From Pedobacter frigiditerrae (GTDB taxonomy: Bacteria; Bacteroidota; Bacteroidia; Sphingobacteriales; Sphingobacteriaceae), in the NCBI RefSeq assembly GCF_004331645.1, contig NZ_SJSK01000004.1:310001-374000 (forward strand): a stretch of DNA of 64,000 bases. The letters are read 5' to 3'. The position numbers were made by a program, and so were the translations under genes. Shown here one piece after another: positions 8,102-16,966 of this stretch (positions within the stretch are counted from its first letter, which is position 1; every line of letters begins with the position of its first letter). The notes beneath the pieces are model-generated. The model was not told where the DNA came from. It saw nothing but the letters and a program-made list of their open reading frames with translations, and made no database searches.

Positions 8102-10606
8102 TTATTGTTTTCTTTCTATTTCTCTATCCATCTCTGTGATATTCACATTGGTTGATTGAGAAAAATCACCTAACAAATAATTATTAAAGTAATCTGCTAA
8201 ACGCCAAAACATATATTCTGTCATATCGCCAAAACCGTGACGTTGACCAGGAACAATCATGTAATCGAATCTTTTACCTGCTTTAATTAAGGCACTTGCC
8301 ACTCTAATTGAATTTGCTGGATTTACATTATTATCAATATCGCCATGCATTAATAACAAATGACCTTTTAGGTTTTTAGCTAAATCTGGATTTTTATCGA
8401 TAGCATATTTGAAAGTAGTATCGCCTTTGGCAGAAACAATTTCTTTAACACCATGGTGTTTCTCGCTCCACCAACGGTTATAAATGCTATTATCATGATT
8501 ACCAGCTGCAGAAACAGCAACTTTAAAGAAATCTGGATAAACAAGCAAAGCCGCTGTTGACATAAAACCACCACCAGAGTGACCAGTTATACCAACTTTA
8601 TTTGCATCAATAAAAGAATATCTATCTGCTAATTGCTCAATGGCAGCTTTTTTATCAGCCAAACCATAATCACGTAAGTTTCCATAACCATAGGTATGGT
8701 ACCATTTAGAACGAGCCGGATTACCACCTCTATTTCCAACTGTGATGACCACATAACCCAGTTGCGCTAAACGGTCAGTTCTATCCATACTTCTACCAAA
8801 AGATTTGTTTACCGCTTCGGTTTGTGGACCTGGATAAACGTACTCTATAATTGGATATTTTTTGGTTGGATCGAAATTGAATGGTTTATACATTACACCA
8901 TAAATATCGGTAACGCCATCATCAGCTTTAACTTTAAACGGCTCTGGAAATTTATAACCCGCAGCCATTAACAATGATAAATCTGCAGTTTCTAAATCCA
9001 TAACTTTATTACCTAAATTATCCAATAAAACTGATTTAGGTACAGTGTTAACACGAGAGAAATTATCAATAAAAAACTGCGCCTCATCGTTCATATTCAC
9101 AGCATGGTCAAAATCTCCGCTGTTTAACAATTTCATACCTGTACCATCAAAATTAATGCGGTATAAATGCATAAAATATGGGTCTTCCTTACCTTCACGA
9201 CCATTCGCAGTAAAATATAACACCCTATTTTTTTGATCTATTTGAACAATGCTTTCGCAATGGAAAGAACCAGAGGTGATTTGATTTTTTAATTTCCCCG
9301 CACCATCAAATAAATAGAAATGTCCCCAACCATCACGCTCACTCCAATGGATAATTTCTTGTCCGCCGTTTATTAATCCCGGTCTTTGAACTTCTACATA
9401 AGTATTAAAACGTTCATCGATAATTTGAGTTACAACACCAGTATTTATGTTAATGGTGCAAATATCAACACGTTTTAAGTCTCTACTAGTACGAGAAAAA
9501 TAAAATTTTTCATCATCACCTAACCAAATAGATGGGCGAAACTCATTATCTCTATCCTTGTTTAAATTTTCCTTTCCCCAGGTAGAAATGCTTTGATCTT
9601 TAAAAGCAGTAGTATTTATTGTTTTTTGAGTTTTTGCTGCAAAATTAAACAGTACAAATTCATCAATTGGAGATTCTTTTTCTCCAGGCATTTGATATTT
9701 ATAAGTTTCTAAGGTTGGTCTACCAGCAGAAACACTATTAATAACCCAAAGGTCTTTTACCTTCCTAGAATCTGTTCTATCTAAAACAAAGTATTTCGAA
9801 TTTGGCGACCATAGTACGTAAGCTCCTCTCCTCTTTTTATCGTTTTTAACAACCTCTTCATTATTTTCTCCATCACCATCGCTACCGTAAGAGTAAAATT
9901 TAACCCCATCTTTTGTTAACTGATGTTCTACAATTGTACTGTCTTCTTCATTTTTCACAGCTTTTTTGTAGTTTTCTTTATCCATCCAGTACAAGTTGTA
10001 ATTACGAGAAAAAATTACGGCCGAAGAATCTGGGGCTACTGAACCCCAATTTGGTTTCGCTTTTGGTTTTTCGTAATTCTTAACTTCTGTAAGTTTGTTT
10101 GAAGCCAATTCGTAATTAAAGAAAAAGATTTTCTTCTGTAATGAATCTGCAGCTTTTTTATCCTTCCTGTCTTTTTTCACTTCATCAATTGTACTTTTAA
10201 TTTCGAAATTGATGCTCTTTTCATCTTTTGCAAACTTTAAGTTTTCAATTGGCAAATGCTGTGCATCAAAAGGGTCACGAATAATCATTGTTATTTTTGA
10301 AGCTAATTCTTCGCTATTAAAAAGTAGTTTTTTACTCTTTGCAACGGGTTCAACTATATACCATTGTTTGCCATTTGGAGTTTCATACTGATACCAAAAT
10401 CTATTGGTTAATTTTAACCAATGTGGATCAACAGCTGTTGAGTAAATGATTTTCCTGAGTTTAGTTGGCGAATAACGAGCTGCAGCTTGGTAATTTGCTT
10501 TTTCTGGAGCTTGTATAGTTTCTGTTAATGAAATTGTTTTTGTTTGTGCAAAGGCCTGAGTGCCAATTATTGAAACAAAAGTTAAGAGAAAGTAGAATTT
10601 CTTCAT
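8102..10606 (-). CDS. S9-family (DPP4-like) serine peptidase
   Basis: 834 residues with a signal peptide (to about 21, QAFAQ), so periplasmic or exported. Residues of about 80-570 are the DPP4-type beta-propeller. The C-terminal alpha/beta-hydrolase domain carries the triad: Ser about 677 in GHSGGG, Asp near 757 in GDIDNNV and His near 789 in GQRHGFG. The nucleophile elbow is GHSGGG instead of the GWSYGG of classical DPP4, so exact dipeptidyl specificity is uncertain. Expected role: release of dipeptides from oligopeptides for uptake, together with the neighbouring M28 enzyme. Own terminator downstream. Confidence 0.93.
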   Translation of the reverse strand: MKKFYFLLTFVSIIGTQAFAQTKTISLTETIQAPEKANYQAAARYSPTKLRKIIYSTAVDPHWLKLTNRFWYQYETPNGKQWYIVEPVAKSKKLLFNSEELASKITMIIRDPFDAQHLPIENLKFAKDEKSINFEIKSTIDEVKKDRKDKKAADSLQKKIFFFNYELASNKLTEVKNYEKPKAKPNWGSVAPDSSAVIFSRNYNLYWMDKENYKKAVKNEEDSTIVEHQLTKDGVKFYSYGSDGDGENNEEVVKNDKKRRGAYVLWSPNSKYFVLDRTDSRKVKDLWVINSVSAGRPTLETYKYQMPGEKESPIDEFVLFNFAAKTQKTINTTAFKDQSISTWGKENLNKDRDNEFRPSIWLGDDEKFYFSRTSRDLKRVDICTININTGVVTQIIDERFNTYVEVQRPGLINGGQEIIHWSERDGWGHFYLFDGAGKLKNQITSGSFHCESIVQIDQKNRVLYFTANGREGKEDPYFMHLYRINFDGTGMKLLNSGDFDHAVNMNDEAQFFIDNFSRVNTVPKSVLLDNLGNKVMDLETADLSLLMAAGYKFPEPFKVKADDGVTDIYGVMYKPFNFDPTKKYPIIEYVYPGPQTEAVNKSFGRSMDRTDRLAQLGYVVITVGNRGGNPARSKWYHTYGYGNLRDYGLADKKAAIEQLADRYSFIDANKVGITGHSGGGFMSTAALLVYPDFFKVAVSAAGNHDNSIYNRWWSEKHHGVKEIVSAKGDTTFKYAIDKNPDLAKNLKGHLLLMHGDIDNNVNPANSIRVASALIKAGKRFDYMIVPGQRHGFGDMTEYMFWRLADYFNNYLLGDFSQSTNVNITEMDREIERKQ

Positions 10607-10769
10607 TGATGATTGTTGTTGGTAAAATAAAAGGCCTAATTTATTTAAAATGTGTGTTTAACAATCAATTTTATTGTAATAAAAGAGATAGCAAAGTTTG
10701 AAACTATTTAAACATTTAAGATTTTATCAACAGTGTTGAAATTTATATCTTAAATCTATATCGATTTTA

Positions 10770-10777
10770 TAGTTTTG
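10770..10777 (+). promoter_or_regulatory. -7 box (TAGTTTTG)
   Basis: TAGTTTTG fits TAnnTTTG and lies 17 bases before the ATG at 10795. No convincing -33 TTTG is seen at the right spacing. Confidence 0.5.
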
Positions 10778-10794
10778 CGGTATATACTGTACTT

Positions 10795-11673
10795 ATGAAA
10801 ATGAATTTTTTATCAATCATTGCAGCCGCACTAATTTTAGTAGCTGGCTGTCAATCTAAATCGCAATCTACTGCAGAAGAAACTGCAAAAGACGGCACCA
10901 CAACAGCAGTTGAAGCAAATGGCACAACTGAAAAAGTTGATGTTTCTAAAATAAAAGTTGCCGATGCTAAAACAATTTTAGAGCGTAAACAAGTTCCAAT
11001 TTTATGTTACCACCAAGTACGTAACTGGAAAGCAACCGATGGTAAAGTGGGTAAGGATTACATTGTAGAAATTCAAAATTTTAAAGATCAAATGAAGATG
11101 TTGGCTGATAGCGGATACCATACCATTTTACCAGATCAACTTTATGCTTATTTAAATACTGGTGCTAAATTACCTTCTAAGCCAATTATGTTAACCTTTG
11201 ATGATACTGATTTAGATCAGTTTACCATTGTAAATCCGACATTGAAAAAGTTAGGCTACAAAGCTGTTTATTTTATCATGACGGTTTCAATTGGTAAAAA
11301 AGGTAAGTTTGTAGATTATATGTCTTCAGACCAGATTAAGCAATTAGCTGATGAAGGTAACGTAATTGGAAGTCACACTTACGACCATAAAAACTTCAAA
11401 AAATATGCTGGTAAAGATTGGGAAGAGCAATTAGACAAACCAACAAAAAGGTTAGAAGAAATTACTGGAAAGAAAATGACAGAATTTGCTTATCCATTTG
11501 GTTTATGGAATGCAGAAGGAATTCCTGAGTTGAAAAAACGTGGTTTCAGAATGGCTTATCAGTTATCTACAAAGCGTGATGAGAAAGATCCATTATTCAC
11601 TATCAGAAGAATTATTGCTAGTGGGTATTGGAGCCCTAAGACGTTGAGCAATAGCATTAAGAATAGTTTTTAA
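10795..11673 (+). CDS. polysaccharide deacetylase (NodB-type) lipoprotein
   Basis: 292 residues with a lipobox (VAGC, Cys near residue 19) and a low-complexity Thr/Ser/Glu linker. The NodB deacetylase domain shows motif 1 (TFDDTD), motif 2 (SHTYDH) and the FAYPFG segment, giving the Asp-His-His metal site. YHQVRNW near residue 78 is typical of PgaB/IcaB-like and exported deacetylases. It should remove N-acetyl groups from an envelope or secreted polysaccharide; whether peptidoglycan or a poly-GlcNAc exopolymer cannot be read from the sequence. A strong terminator follows. Confidence 0.9.
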   Translation: MKMNFLSIIAAALILVAGCQSKSQSTAEETAKDGTTTAVEANGTTEKVDVSKIKVADAKTILERKQVPILCYHQVRNWKATDGKVGKDYIVEIQNFKDQMKMLADSGYHTILPDQLYAYLNTGAKLPSKPIMLTFDDTDLDQFTIVNPTLKKLGYKAVYFIMTVSIGKKGKFVDYMSSDQIKQLADEGNVIGSHTYDHKNFKKYAGKDWEEQLDKPTKRLEEITGKKMTEFAYPFGLWNAEGIPELKKRGFRMAYQLSTKRDEKDPLFTIRRIIASGYWSPKTLSNSIKNSF

Positions 11674-11679
11674 TCCAGG

Positions 11680-11713
11680 AAAGGGGAAATAGATCAGTTC
11701 TATTTCCCCTTTT
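11680..11713 (+). terminator. Rho-independent terminator
   Basis: A 14-bp stem (AAAGGGGAAATAGA / TCTATTTCCCCTTT) with a 5-base loop starts 6 bases after the deacetylase stop. The 3' arm ends in TTTT. Confidence 0.9.
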
Positions 11714-11753
11714 GCTTTTATACCTATTCCCTATTTTCCCTTCTTTTTACAAT

Positions 11754-12206
11754 TTAAGCCACCTCTTTTATTTGGTATTTTTTGCCATTAAAATCAAACG
11801 AAGCGCCTTTTTCTTTTCCCAATAATAATTTACCAATTGGTGAAACAGCAGAAATAGCAAAAACCGTGTCTTTGCCAAGCTGTAGTTGTCCGGCACTAAT
11901 GCTCAAGTAAAAATTGCCCTGGCTAGTGTAAACTAAACTTCCATTTCTTGCTGATTCGGAAAATGGCGCATCCTTAAGGGAAGCCAGAACTCGCTGATTT
12001 TCCTCAGCGTCTATTAACAATCTTTTATTTCTATCAATATCTTGCTGCATCATTTCTCGACTGGTCTCGTACTTATCTCCAGCGCTACTTTTTGTGTCAT
12101 CATTACTTGCTTCACGAGCTTGTTTCAAAGCGGTTTCAGCTGTATTTATTCTTTCTTCAATAAATTTTAAACAAAGTTGATATAGGGAATCTTTGATTTC
12201 TTGCAT
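11754..12206 (-). CDS. Gre-like (GreA/GreB C-domain fold) protein
   Basis: 150 residues: an N-terminal helical, coiled-coil-like half (about 1-75, rich in E/K/A) and a C-terminal half whose AISAVSPIGKLLLGKEKG segment matches the FKBP-like domain of GreA/GreB transcript-cleavage factors. The tip acidic residues of true GreA cannot be placed with confidence, so it may be a Gre-fold paralog that binds RNA polymerase rather than a cleavage factor. Proteins of this kind in Bacteroidota are often mislabelled 3-oxoacyl-ACP synthase; nothing in the sequence supports a thiolase fold. Confidence 0.7.
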   Translation of the reverse strand: MQEIKDSLYQLCLKFIEERINTAETALKQAREASNDDTKSSAGDKYETSREMMQQDIDRNKRLLIDAEENQRVLASLKDAPFSESARNGSLVYTSQGNFYLSISAGQLQLGKDTVFAISAVSPIGKLLLGKEKGASFDFNGKKYQIKEVA

Positions 12207-12318
12207 AGTTTATTTGGTTTGTGCTATTTTAAATATATTAAATTTTAACTAGCAATACCAATGGTTTTAAATTATTGTTAAATTGTGTGATTGCTAACTG
12301 AACATTGAGAACTGAAAA

Positions 12319-12894
12319 CTACTTTTCAAGCCACTTCACTTTTTCTGCAATTGGTGTTCTATTTGCATCTCTAGATAATTCTTCGTGATAACCCATATAA
12401 AAAAGTCCAAAACACTTTTCATTTTCACCTAGGCCAAGGAAATCTCCCAAGTTATCAATTAATGGTGGAGAGCTCCAATAAGCACCAACATTTAAGGCTT
12501 CTGCAGTTAATGCCATATTCTGAACGGCGCAGCCAACCGCAGCAATTTCTTCCCAAGCTGGTAGTTCATTTGGGTGAAATTGAATGTTTATCGCTAAAAT
12601 GCAATCTGCCTGATTAGTTTTTTCTGAAAAGCTATTATATTTTTTCTGCAAAAATTGATGTGTAGGAATAGTGTTTTTATATAAATCACCTAGTGTTACT
12701 CCTAATCTAGCCTTTGCCTCCCTTCTAATGACAACAAATCTCCAGGGTTGGGTTAATTTATGCGTTGGTGCATAATTAGCGCTTTCTAATATCTGTTCAA
12801 TTACAGCAACTGGGATTTCCTTTTGAATATAACTTATAGGAAAAATACTTCTCCTACTTTTTATAATGTTTGATAAAACTTCGTAATTACTCAT
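12319..12894 (-). CDS. nitroreductase-family flavoprotein
   Basis: 191 residues. The FMN-binding N-terminal pattern SRRSIFPISY and the segment APTHKLTQPWRFVVIR (about 47-62) are diagnostic of the nitroreductase fold, as is AVGCAVQNMALTAEALNVGAYWSSP in the C-terminal half. Members are NAD(P)H-dependent FMN enzymes that reduce nitroaromatics, quinones or related electrophiles; the physiological substrate is unknown. ATG 12894 (MSNYE) is preferred over the TTG two codons upstream. It is probably independent of the Gre-like gene, from which it is separated by about 110 bases. Confidence 0.88.
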   Translation of the reverse strand: MSNYEVLSNIIKSRRSIFPISYIQKEIPVAVIEQILESANYAPTHKLTQPWRFVVIRREAKARLGVTLGDLYKNTIPTHQFLQKKYNSFSEKTNQADCILAINIQFHPNELPAWEEIAAVGCAVQNMALTAEALNVGAYWSSPPLIDNLGDFLGLGENEKCFGLFYMGYHEELSRDANRTPIAEKVKWLEK

Positions 12895-12960
12895 AATCAA
12901 AAATAGAAGTTTAGATGTTTTGAATTGTTTAGTTGCTGTAATAAGTCTAAAAATTTTATA

Positions 12961-13518
12961 CTAAATACTTTCTAACTGCTTTCTTATCTGTTTAACTTTT
13001 GAATAAAATCCAACACTCTCTTTATCTACCAAATAATCCATTGTTTGTATTAACTCATCTTTAATCCAACTATGCTTTGAATTTAAATTGGCTAAGATAT
13101 TTAAGCAATGAGACTTAATGGCTACTGTAATTTTCTCATCAATTAACCAACTAAAAACGATTTCCACTAGTTTTTCGGTATCATATTTCCGAATCAATTC
13201 TTTTATAACTAGAGGTGCTTTTCTATCTGTCATTAACGCTAAAATTTTCCCATAATGCCTGCGACAAGAAAGATTATTTTGAGATGAAAACACACTTAAA
13301 AAATATGTTGATTGTGGCATAAACCTTTCTAAATTCTTGATATAGACATTTTCTAAAATCCAAGCAGCCCTAAAAGCAATCTGTTCATTTTTATGAAATG
13401 AAATCTCTATCAAATCCTTTACTTCAAATAATATATTACTTGAAGATGAGGAAAATCTACCTATCTCTTTTTTATTCAGTGTTTTACTCAACTCAACTAT
13501 AATTTTAGTTTTTTCCAT
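12961..13518 (-). CDS. HEAT/ARM-like helical protein of unknown function
   Basis: 185 residues from ATG 13518 (MEKTKIIVEL); a TTG five codons upstream is not favoured. The chain is all-helical, with repeated motifs such as NEQIAFRAAWILENVYI and TVAIKSHCLNILANL that resemble HEAT/ARM helical pairs. No signal peptide, so cytoplasmic, probably a protein-interaction scaffold. Divergent from the gene at 13583, sharing a 64-base intergenic region. I do not recognise a named family. Confidence 0.7.
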   Translation of the reverse strand: MEKTKIIVELSKTLNKKEIGRFSSSSSNILFEVKDLIEISFHKNEQIAFRAAWILENVYIKNLERFMPQSTYFLSVFSSQNNLSCRRHYGKILALMTDRKAPLVIKELIRKYDTEKLVEIVFSWLIDEKITVAIKSHCLNILANLNSKHSWIKDELIQTMDYLVDKESVGFYSKVKQIRKQLESI

Positions 13519-13582
13519 AAAAACTTGTTGCAAAAAATTTTAATACTTATCTTTAAGTGAAATTAACATTAAACAATTTATT

Positions 13583-14287
13583 ATGAAAGCTATTGCATTT
13601 CCAATAATGATCACTGGTGCTTTAATCGCCGCAATTATCAATCCTGGAGAGCTTGTACAAAAAACAAAAGTTCTCGCTGATAACTCTAGAGTAACCTATA
13701 ATGTAAACGATAAGAATAAACTAGATGGGGCTTATTTTGTTGAAAACACTCAAAGAAACGTATGGCTTAGAGGAACCTACAAAGAGGAAAAAAAATCAGG
13801 CAACTGGTATGCTTTTAATAGTGATAAAACAGTGTTCATGAGATATAACTACGACTTAAAAAAAATGTTGTATCTTGATACAGTTGCCATAAAAAAGGCC
13901 GAAATTTCGATAACAGATAAAAATGATGAAGCTGCCAAAAATGCCTCTGCACCGCTACCTGTATGTTCAATTGATCAATATCTTTCTATTCTAGGACAAG
14001 CTGCTAAGGTTGGATACCCAAAAGAAAATCTTGTATATAACCAACCAATCGATATAACAATTGTTGCAAAAATTAAATCTTCTAAGGATGTAAGTTATGC
14101 TGTTAATTATACAATAAAAGGAGTGTTATACGCTTACACAATTAACAACCGAGACATAGACCTAAATATAGATTGGATCCCTTCTACCTATAACGGCAAA
14201 GAGGTAGAAGCTGAGTTTAAAGTACCTACTAAAATTATTTTTAATGAAAACGGTAGTGGCATGAAACGATTTGTTTGGAATTATTAA
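13583..14287 (+). CDS. secreted protein with MORN-like module and TonB_C-like tail
   Basis: 234 residues with a hydrophobic N-terminus (PIMITGALIAAII). Residues about 45-80 (KLDGAYFVENTQ...GTYKEEKKSGNWYAF) look like MORN/YwqK-type beta-hairpin units. The C-terminal third (IDWIPSTYNGKEVEAEFKVPTKIIF) is reminiscent of TonB_C domains, in which a substrate-linked 'PA..NGKPV' strand pairs with a partner. The gene at 16967 has the same plan. No enzymatic motif is seen; envelope protein-interaction role is inferred. Strong terminator downstream. Confidence 0.7.
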   Translation: MKAIAFPIMITGALIAAIINPGELVQKTKVLADNSRVTYNVNDKNKLDGAYFVENTQRNVWLRGTYKEEKKSGNWYAFNSDKTVFMRYNYDLKKMLYLDTVAIKKAEISITDKNDEAAKNASAPLPVCSIDQYLSILGQAAKVGYPKENLVYNQPIDITIVAKIKSSKDVSYAVNYTIKGVLYAYTINNRDIDLNIDWIPSTYNGKEVEAEFKVPTKIIFNENGSGMKRFVWNY

Positions 14288-14303
14288 TCAAACGCTAAAT
14301 TAT

Positions 14304-14332
14304 AAAAGCAATCTTCGGATTGCTTTTTTTTT
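14304..14332 (+). terminator. Rho-independent terminator with TTCG tetraloop
   Basis: AAAAGCAATC (14304-14313), loop TTCG and GATTGCTTTT form a 10-bp stem capped by a stable UUCG loop and followed by T residues. Confidence 0.95.
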
Positions 14333-14374
14333 GATCGTATTTTTTATAAAAACCATTATTTTCCTTTAGTAAGC

Positions 14375-14470
14375 CTGATTGTAGCTTACAAACAGACGAA
14401 GGAACGAGGGCCAAAGTAAAGCGAAAAGCAGAACTGATTTTCGCTTTAAAAACCGCGACCCTTTTTCAAA
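14375..14470. other. intergenic inverted-repeat segment before the ABC-F gene
   Basis: The segment contains AAAGCGAAAA (14418-14427) and TTTTCGCTTT (14438-14447), a 10-bp perfect inverted repeat, after a stretch that is unusually GC-rich for this window. It lies between the terminator of one gene and the promoter of the next, and looks like a dispersed structured element rather than a gene. Confidence 0.35.
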
Positions 14471-14511
14471 AACCATTTACTCCCCCTCTTTAAACCCTCA
14501 ACCTTTTTAAC

Positions 14512-14519
14512 TACCTTTG
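14512..14519 (+). promoter_or_regulatory. -7 box (TACCTTTG) of the ABC-F gene
   Basis: TACCTTTG is a full TAnnTTTG match, 19 bases before the ATG at 14539. A CTTT at 14488-14491 with a 20-base spacer is a plausible weak -33 element. Confidence 0.6.
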
Positions 14520-14538
14520 CATTTTATTTCAGAACAAT

Positions 14539-16161
14539 ATGATTTCAGTATCAAACCTATCCCTTCGTTATGGCAAACGCACTCTTTTCGAAGATGTTAA
14601 CGTTAAATTTACCCAAGGCAATTGCTACGGCGTAATTGGTGCTAATGGCGCAGGTAAATCTACCTTCCTAAAAATTTTAAGTGGAGAAGTTAATCAAACT
14701 TCTGGCTCTGTGGCCTTTACTCCTGGTGAGCGCATGGCCGTCTTAAAGCAAAACCACTATGAGTTTGATGAATTTTCGGTTCTTGAAACGGTAATGATAG
14801 GACACAAGGAATTGTATGATATCATGAAAGAAAAGGATGCCATTTATTTAAAGGAAGATTTTACCGATAAAGATGGTGAGCGTGCAGGTGAATTAGAAAA
14901 TATTTTCGCCGAAAAAGATGGCTGGAATATGGAAAGTAATGCAGCAACTTTATTAAGTAATTTAGGTATTAAAGAGGAGCATCATTACAAACAATTAAAA
15001 GAATTAGATGGTAACCAAAAAGTACGTGTCTTATTGGCACAGGCTTTATTTGGTAATCCTGATATTTTATTACTGGATGAGCCTACCAACGATTTGGATA
15101 TTGATACCATTGCTTGGCTAGAAGATTTTTTGGCAGATTATCAAGCTATTGTTTTAGTTGTAAGTCACGATAGGCACTTTTTAGATGCTGTTTGCACACA
15201 CATTGTGGATATAGATTTCAGCAAATTAAATGTTTACACTGGTAACTATACTTTCTGGTACGAATCAAGTCAATTAGCATTAAAGCAACGCAGCGACCAA
15301 AATAAAAAGACTGAAGAAAAAGTTAAGGAATTACAAGAGTTTATTAGGCGTTTTAGTGCAAATGCCTCTAAATCTAAGCAGGCAACATCACGTAAAAAAG
15401 CTTTAGATAAAATCGACATCTCTGAAATTAAAGCATCCAGTAGAAAATATCCGGCTATCTTATTCAACAATTTAGCAAGAGAAGCGGGCGATCAGATTTT
15501 ACAGGTTGAGGGTTTAAGTAAAACTGCGCACGGCGAGGTTTTATTTAAAGATGTAAACTTCATGGTAAACAAAGGCGATAAGATTGTAATTCTTTCTCAA
15601 AATAGTTTAGCCACAAGTGCATTCTATGATATTTTAGCAGGAAGAGACACGGATTATAAAGGTGATTTTAAATTTGGTGTAACTATTAGCAAGGCTGATA
15701 TTCCAAATGATAACTCTGCTTATTTTGAAGGAAAAGACGAGAACTTGGTAGATTGGTTACGTGAGTATTCTGGAACTGATGCTGATGAGCAATTTGTAAG
15801 AAGCTTTTTAGGCAGAATGCTTTTCTCTGGAGACGAAGTTTTGAAAAACGTAAAAGTGCTTTCAGGAGGTGAGAAAATGCGTTGCATGTTCTCAAGAATG
15901 ATGCTACAGTTGGCTAACTTGTTAATGTTTGATGAGCCAACCAATCACTTGGATTTGGAATCTATAACTGCTTTAAACAACGGAATGAAAGATTTTAACG
16001 GAACGATTTTGTTTACTTCTCGAGATCATGCCTTAACTGAATCTGTTGCAACAAGAGTTATCGAGTTAACGCCAAAAGGAAGCATTGATAGAATGATGAC
16101 TTATGATGATTATATCAACAATGAAGATGTGGCTAGGTTAAGAGAAGAGATGTATAAATAG
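14539..16161 (+). CDS. ABC-F family ATPase, YbiT-like, with one degenerate ATP site
   Basis: 540 residues with two ABC domains and the linker characteristic of ABC-F proteins (RRFSANASKSKQATSR around 270-285), cytoplasmic and without membrane segments. NBD1 has an intact Walker A (GANGAGKST, 34-42) and Walker B (LLLDEPTNDLD) but a degenerate signature (LKELDGNQKV, about 155). NBD2 has an intact signature (LSGGEK, about 441) and Walker B, but no Walker A (ILSQNSLATS, about 350-358), and SRDH replaces the SHDR switch. ABC-F proteins bind the ribosome and modulate translation or antibiotic resistance. Own promoter and terminator. Confidence 0.9.
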   Translation: MISVSNLSLRYGKRTLFEDVNVKFTQGNCYGVIGANGAGKSTFLKILSGEVNQTSGSVAFTPGERMAVLKQNHYEFDEFSVLETVMIGHKELYDIMKEKDAIYLKEDFTDKDGERAGELENIFAEKDGWNMESNAATLLSNLGIKEEHHYKQLKELDGNQKVRVLLAQALFGNPDILLLDEPTNDLDIDTIAWLEDFLADYQAIVLVVSHDRHFLDAVCTHIVDIDFSKLNVYTGNYTFWYESSQLALKQRSDQNKKTEEKVKELQEFIRRFSANASKSKQATSRKKALDKIDISEIKASSRKYPAILFNNLAREAGDQILQVEGLSKTAHGEVLFKDVNFMVNKGDKIVILSQNSLATSAFYDILAGRDTDYKGDFKFGVTISKADIPNDNSAYFEGKDENLVDWLREYSGTDADEQFVRSFLGRMLFSGDEVLKNVKVLSGGEKMRCMFSRMMLQLANLLMFDEPTNHLDLESITALNNGMKDFNGTILFTSRDHALTESVATRVIELTPKGSIDRMMTYDDYINNEDVARLREEMYK

Positions 16162-16208
16162 TTAATTTTTAGCTTTATTATTTAAAAATTTAACTCGTAA
16201 TTAAGTTT

Positions 16209-16250
16209 TAAAAGGAGTTTTGAACATGTTTCAAAACTCCTTTTTATTTT
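16209..16250 (+). terminator. Rho-independent terminator of the ABC-F gene
   Basis: AAAAGGAGTTTTGA (16210-16223) pairs with TCAAAACTCCTTTT (16231-16244), followed by more T residues. Confidence 0.9.
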
Positions 16251-16286
16251 AGTTATATTTATTTTGACAGTTAAATTCATCTACCA

Positions 16287-16913
16287 ATGAGTACCCCAAA
16301 ACCATATCCTACCGAAGAAGATTTCCCAATCATTTCTAACGTAAATGAGATAGATTACTCGGCTACTTATAGCTATGCAAATTATATGCGTTTTACTTTT
16401 GATGAGCGAATGGAAATCATAAAGGGTCATATCTTTAAAATGAGTGCTCCAAATAGGTATCATCAAAAAACATTTGGAATTATTTTTAATAGACTTTATA
16501 ATTTTTTAGAAGGAGATAAATGTGAAGTTTATGGTGCACCCTTTGATGTTCGCTTGCCTAAAAAAAGTAAGGAGGATAAGGATATTTTTACAGTTGTACA
16601 ACCTGATGTTGTAGTAGTTTGTGACCAAAGTAAATTAGATAAACGTGGCTGCATAGGCGCTCCTGATATTGTTGTCGAAATTTTATCGCCTGGTAACAAC
16701 AAAAAAGAATTGCAAAACAAATATGAAGTTTACGAAGAAGCTGGTGTAAAGGAATATTGGATTGTTAGCATTAGTGATGAAACATTCTTTAAATATGTTC
16801 TAAATGAAGAAGGAAAATTTATGCCCACAAGATTGTTAACTGTTGGAGATAAAGTAACTACTCTTATTTTACCTGGCTTTGTTTTAGATTTAGAACAAGT
16901 GTTTAAGAATTAA
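16287..16913 (+). CDS. Uma2-family (DUF820) predicted endonuclease
   Basis: 208 residues. The PD-(D/E)XK-type core of the Uma2 family is visible: VVQPDVVVVCD (about 107-117) followed by GAPDIVVEILSPGN (about 128-141) and the downstream KYEVYEEAGVKEYWIV segment containing the conserved Tyr-Glu-Trp residues. Uma2 proteins are abundant in cyanobacteria and occur in some Bacteroidota, often as mobile stand-alone genes; their biological target is not established. It is flanked by terminators and shows no obvious operon partner. Confidence 0.88.
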   Translation: MSTPKPYPTEEDFPIISNVNEIDYSATYSYANYMRFTFDERMEIIKGHIFKMSAPNRYHQKTFGIIFNRLYNFLEGDKCEVYGAPFDVRLPKKSKEDKDIFTVVQPDVVVVCDQSKLDKRGCIGAPDIVVEILSPGNNKKELQNKYEVYEEAGVKEYWIVSISDETFFKYVLNEEGKFMPTRLLTVGDKVTTLILPGFVLDLEQVFKN

Positions 16914-16966
16914 TTTTTTCAAAACTCTTTTGTAATTTACAACATTCTGTTACTTGCTATTCTAAA

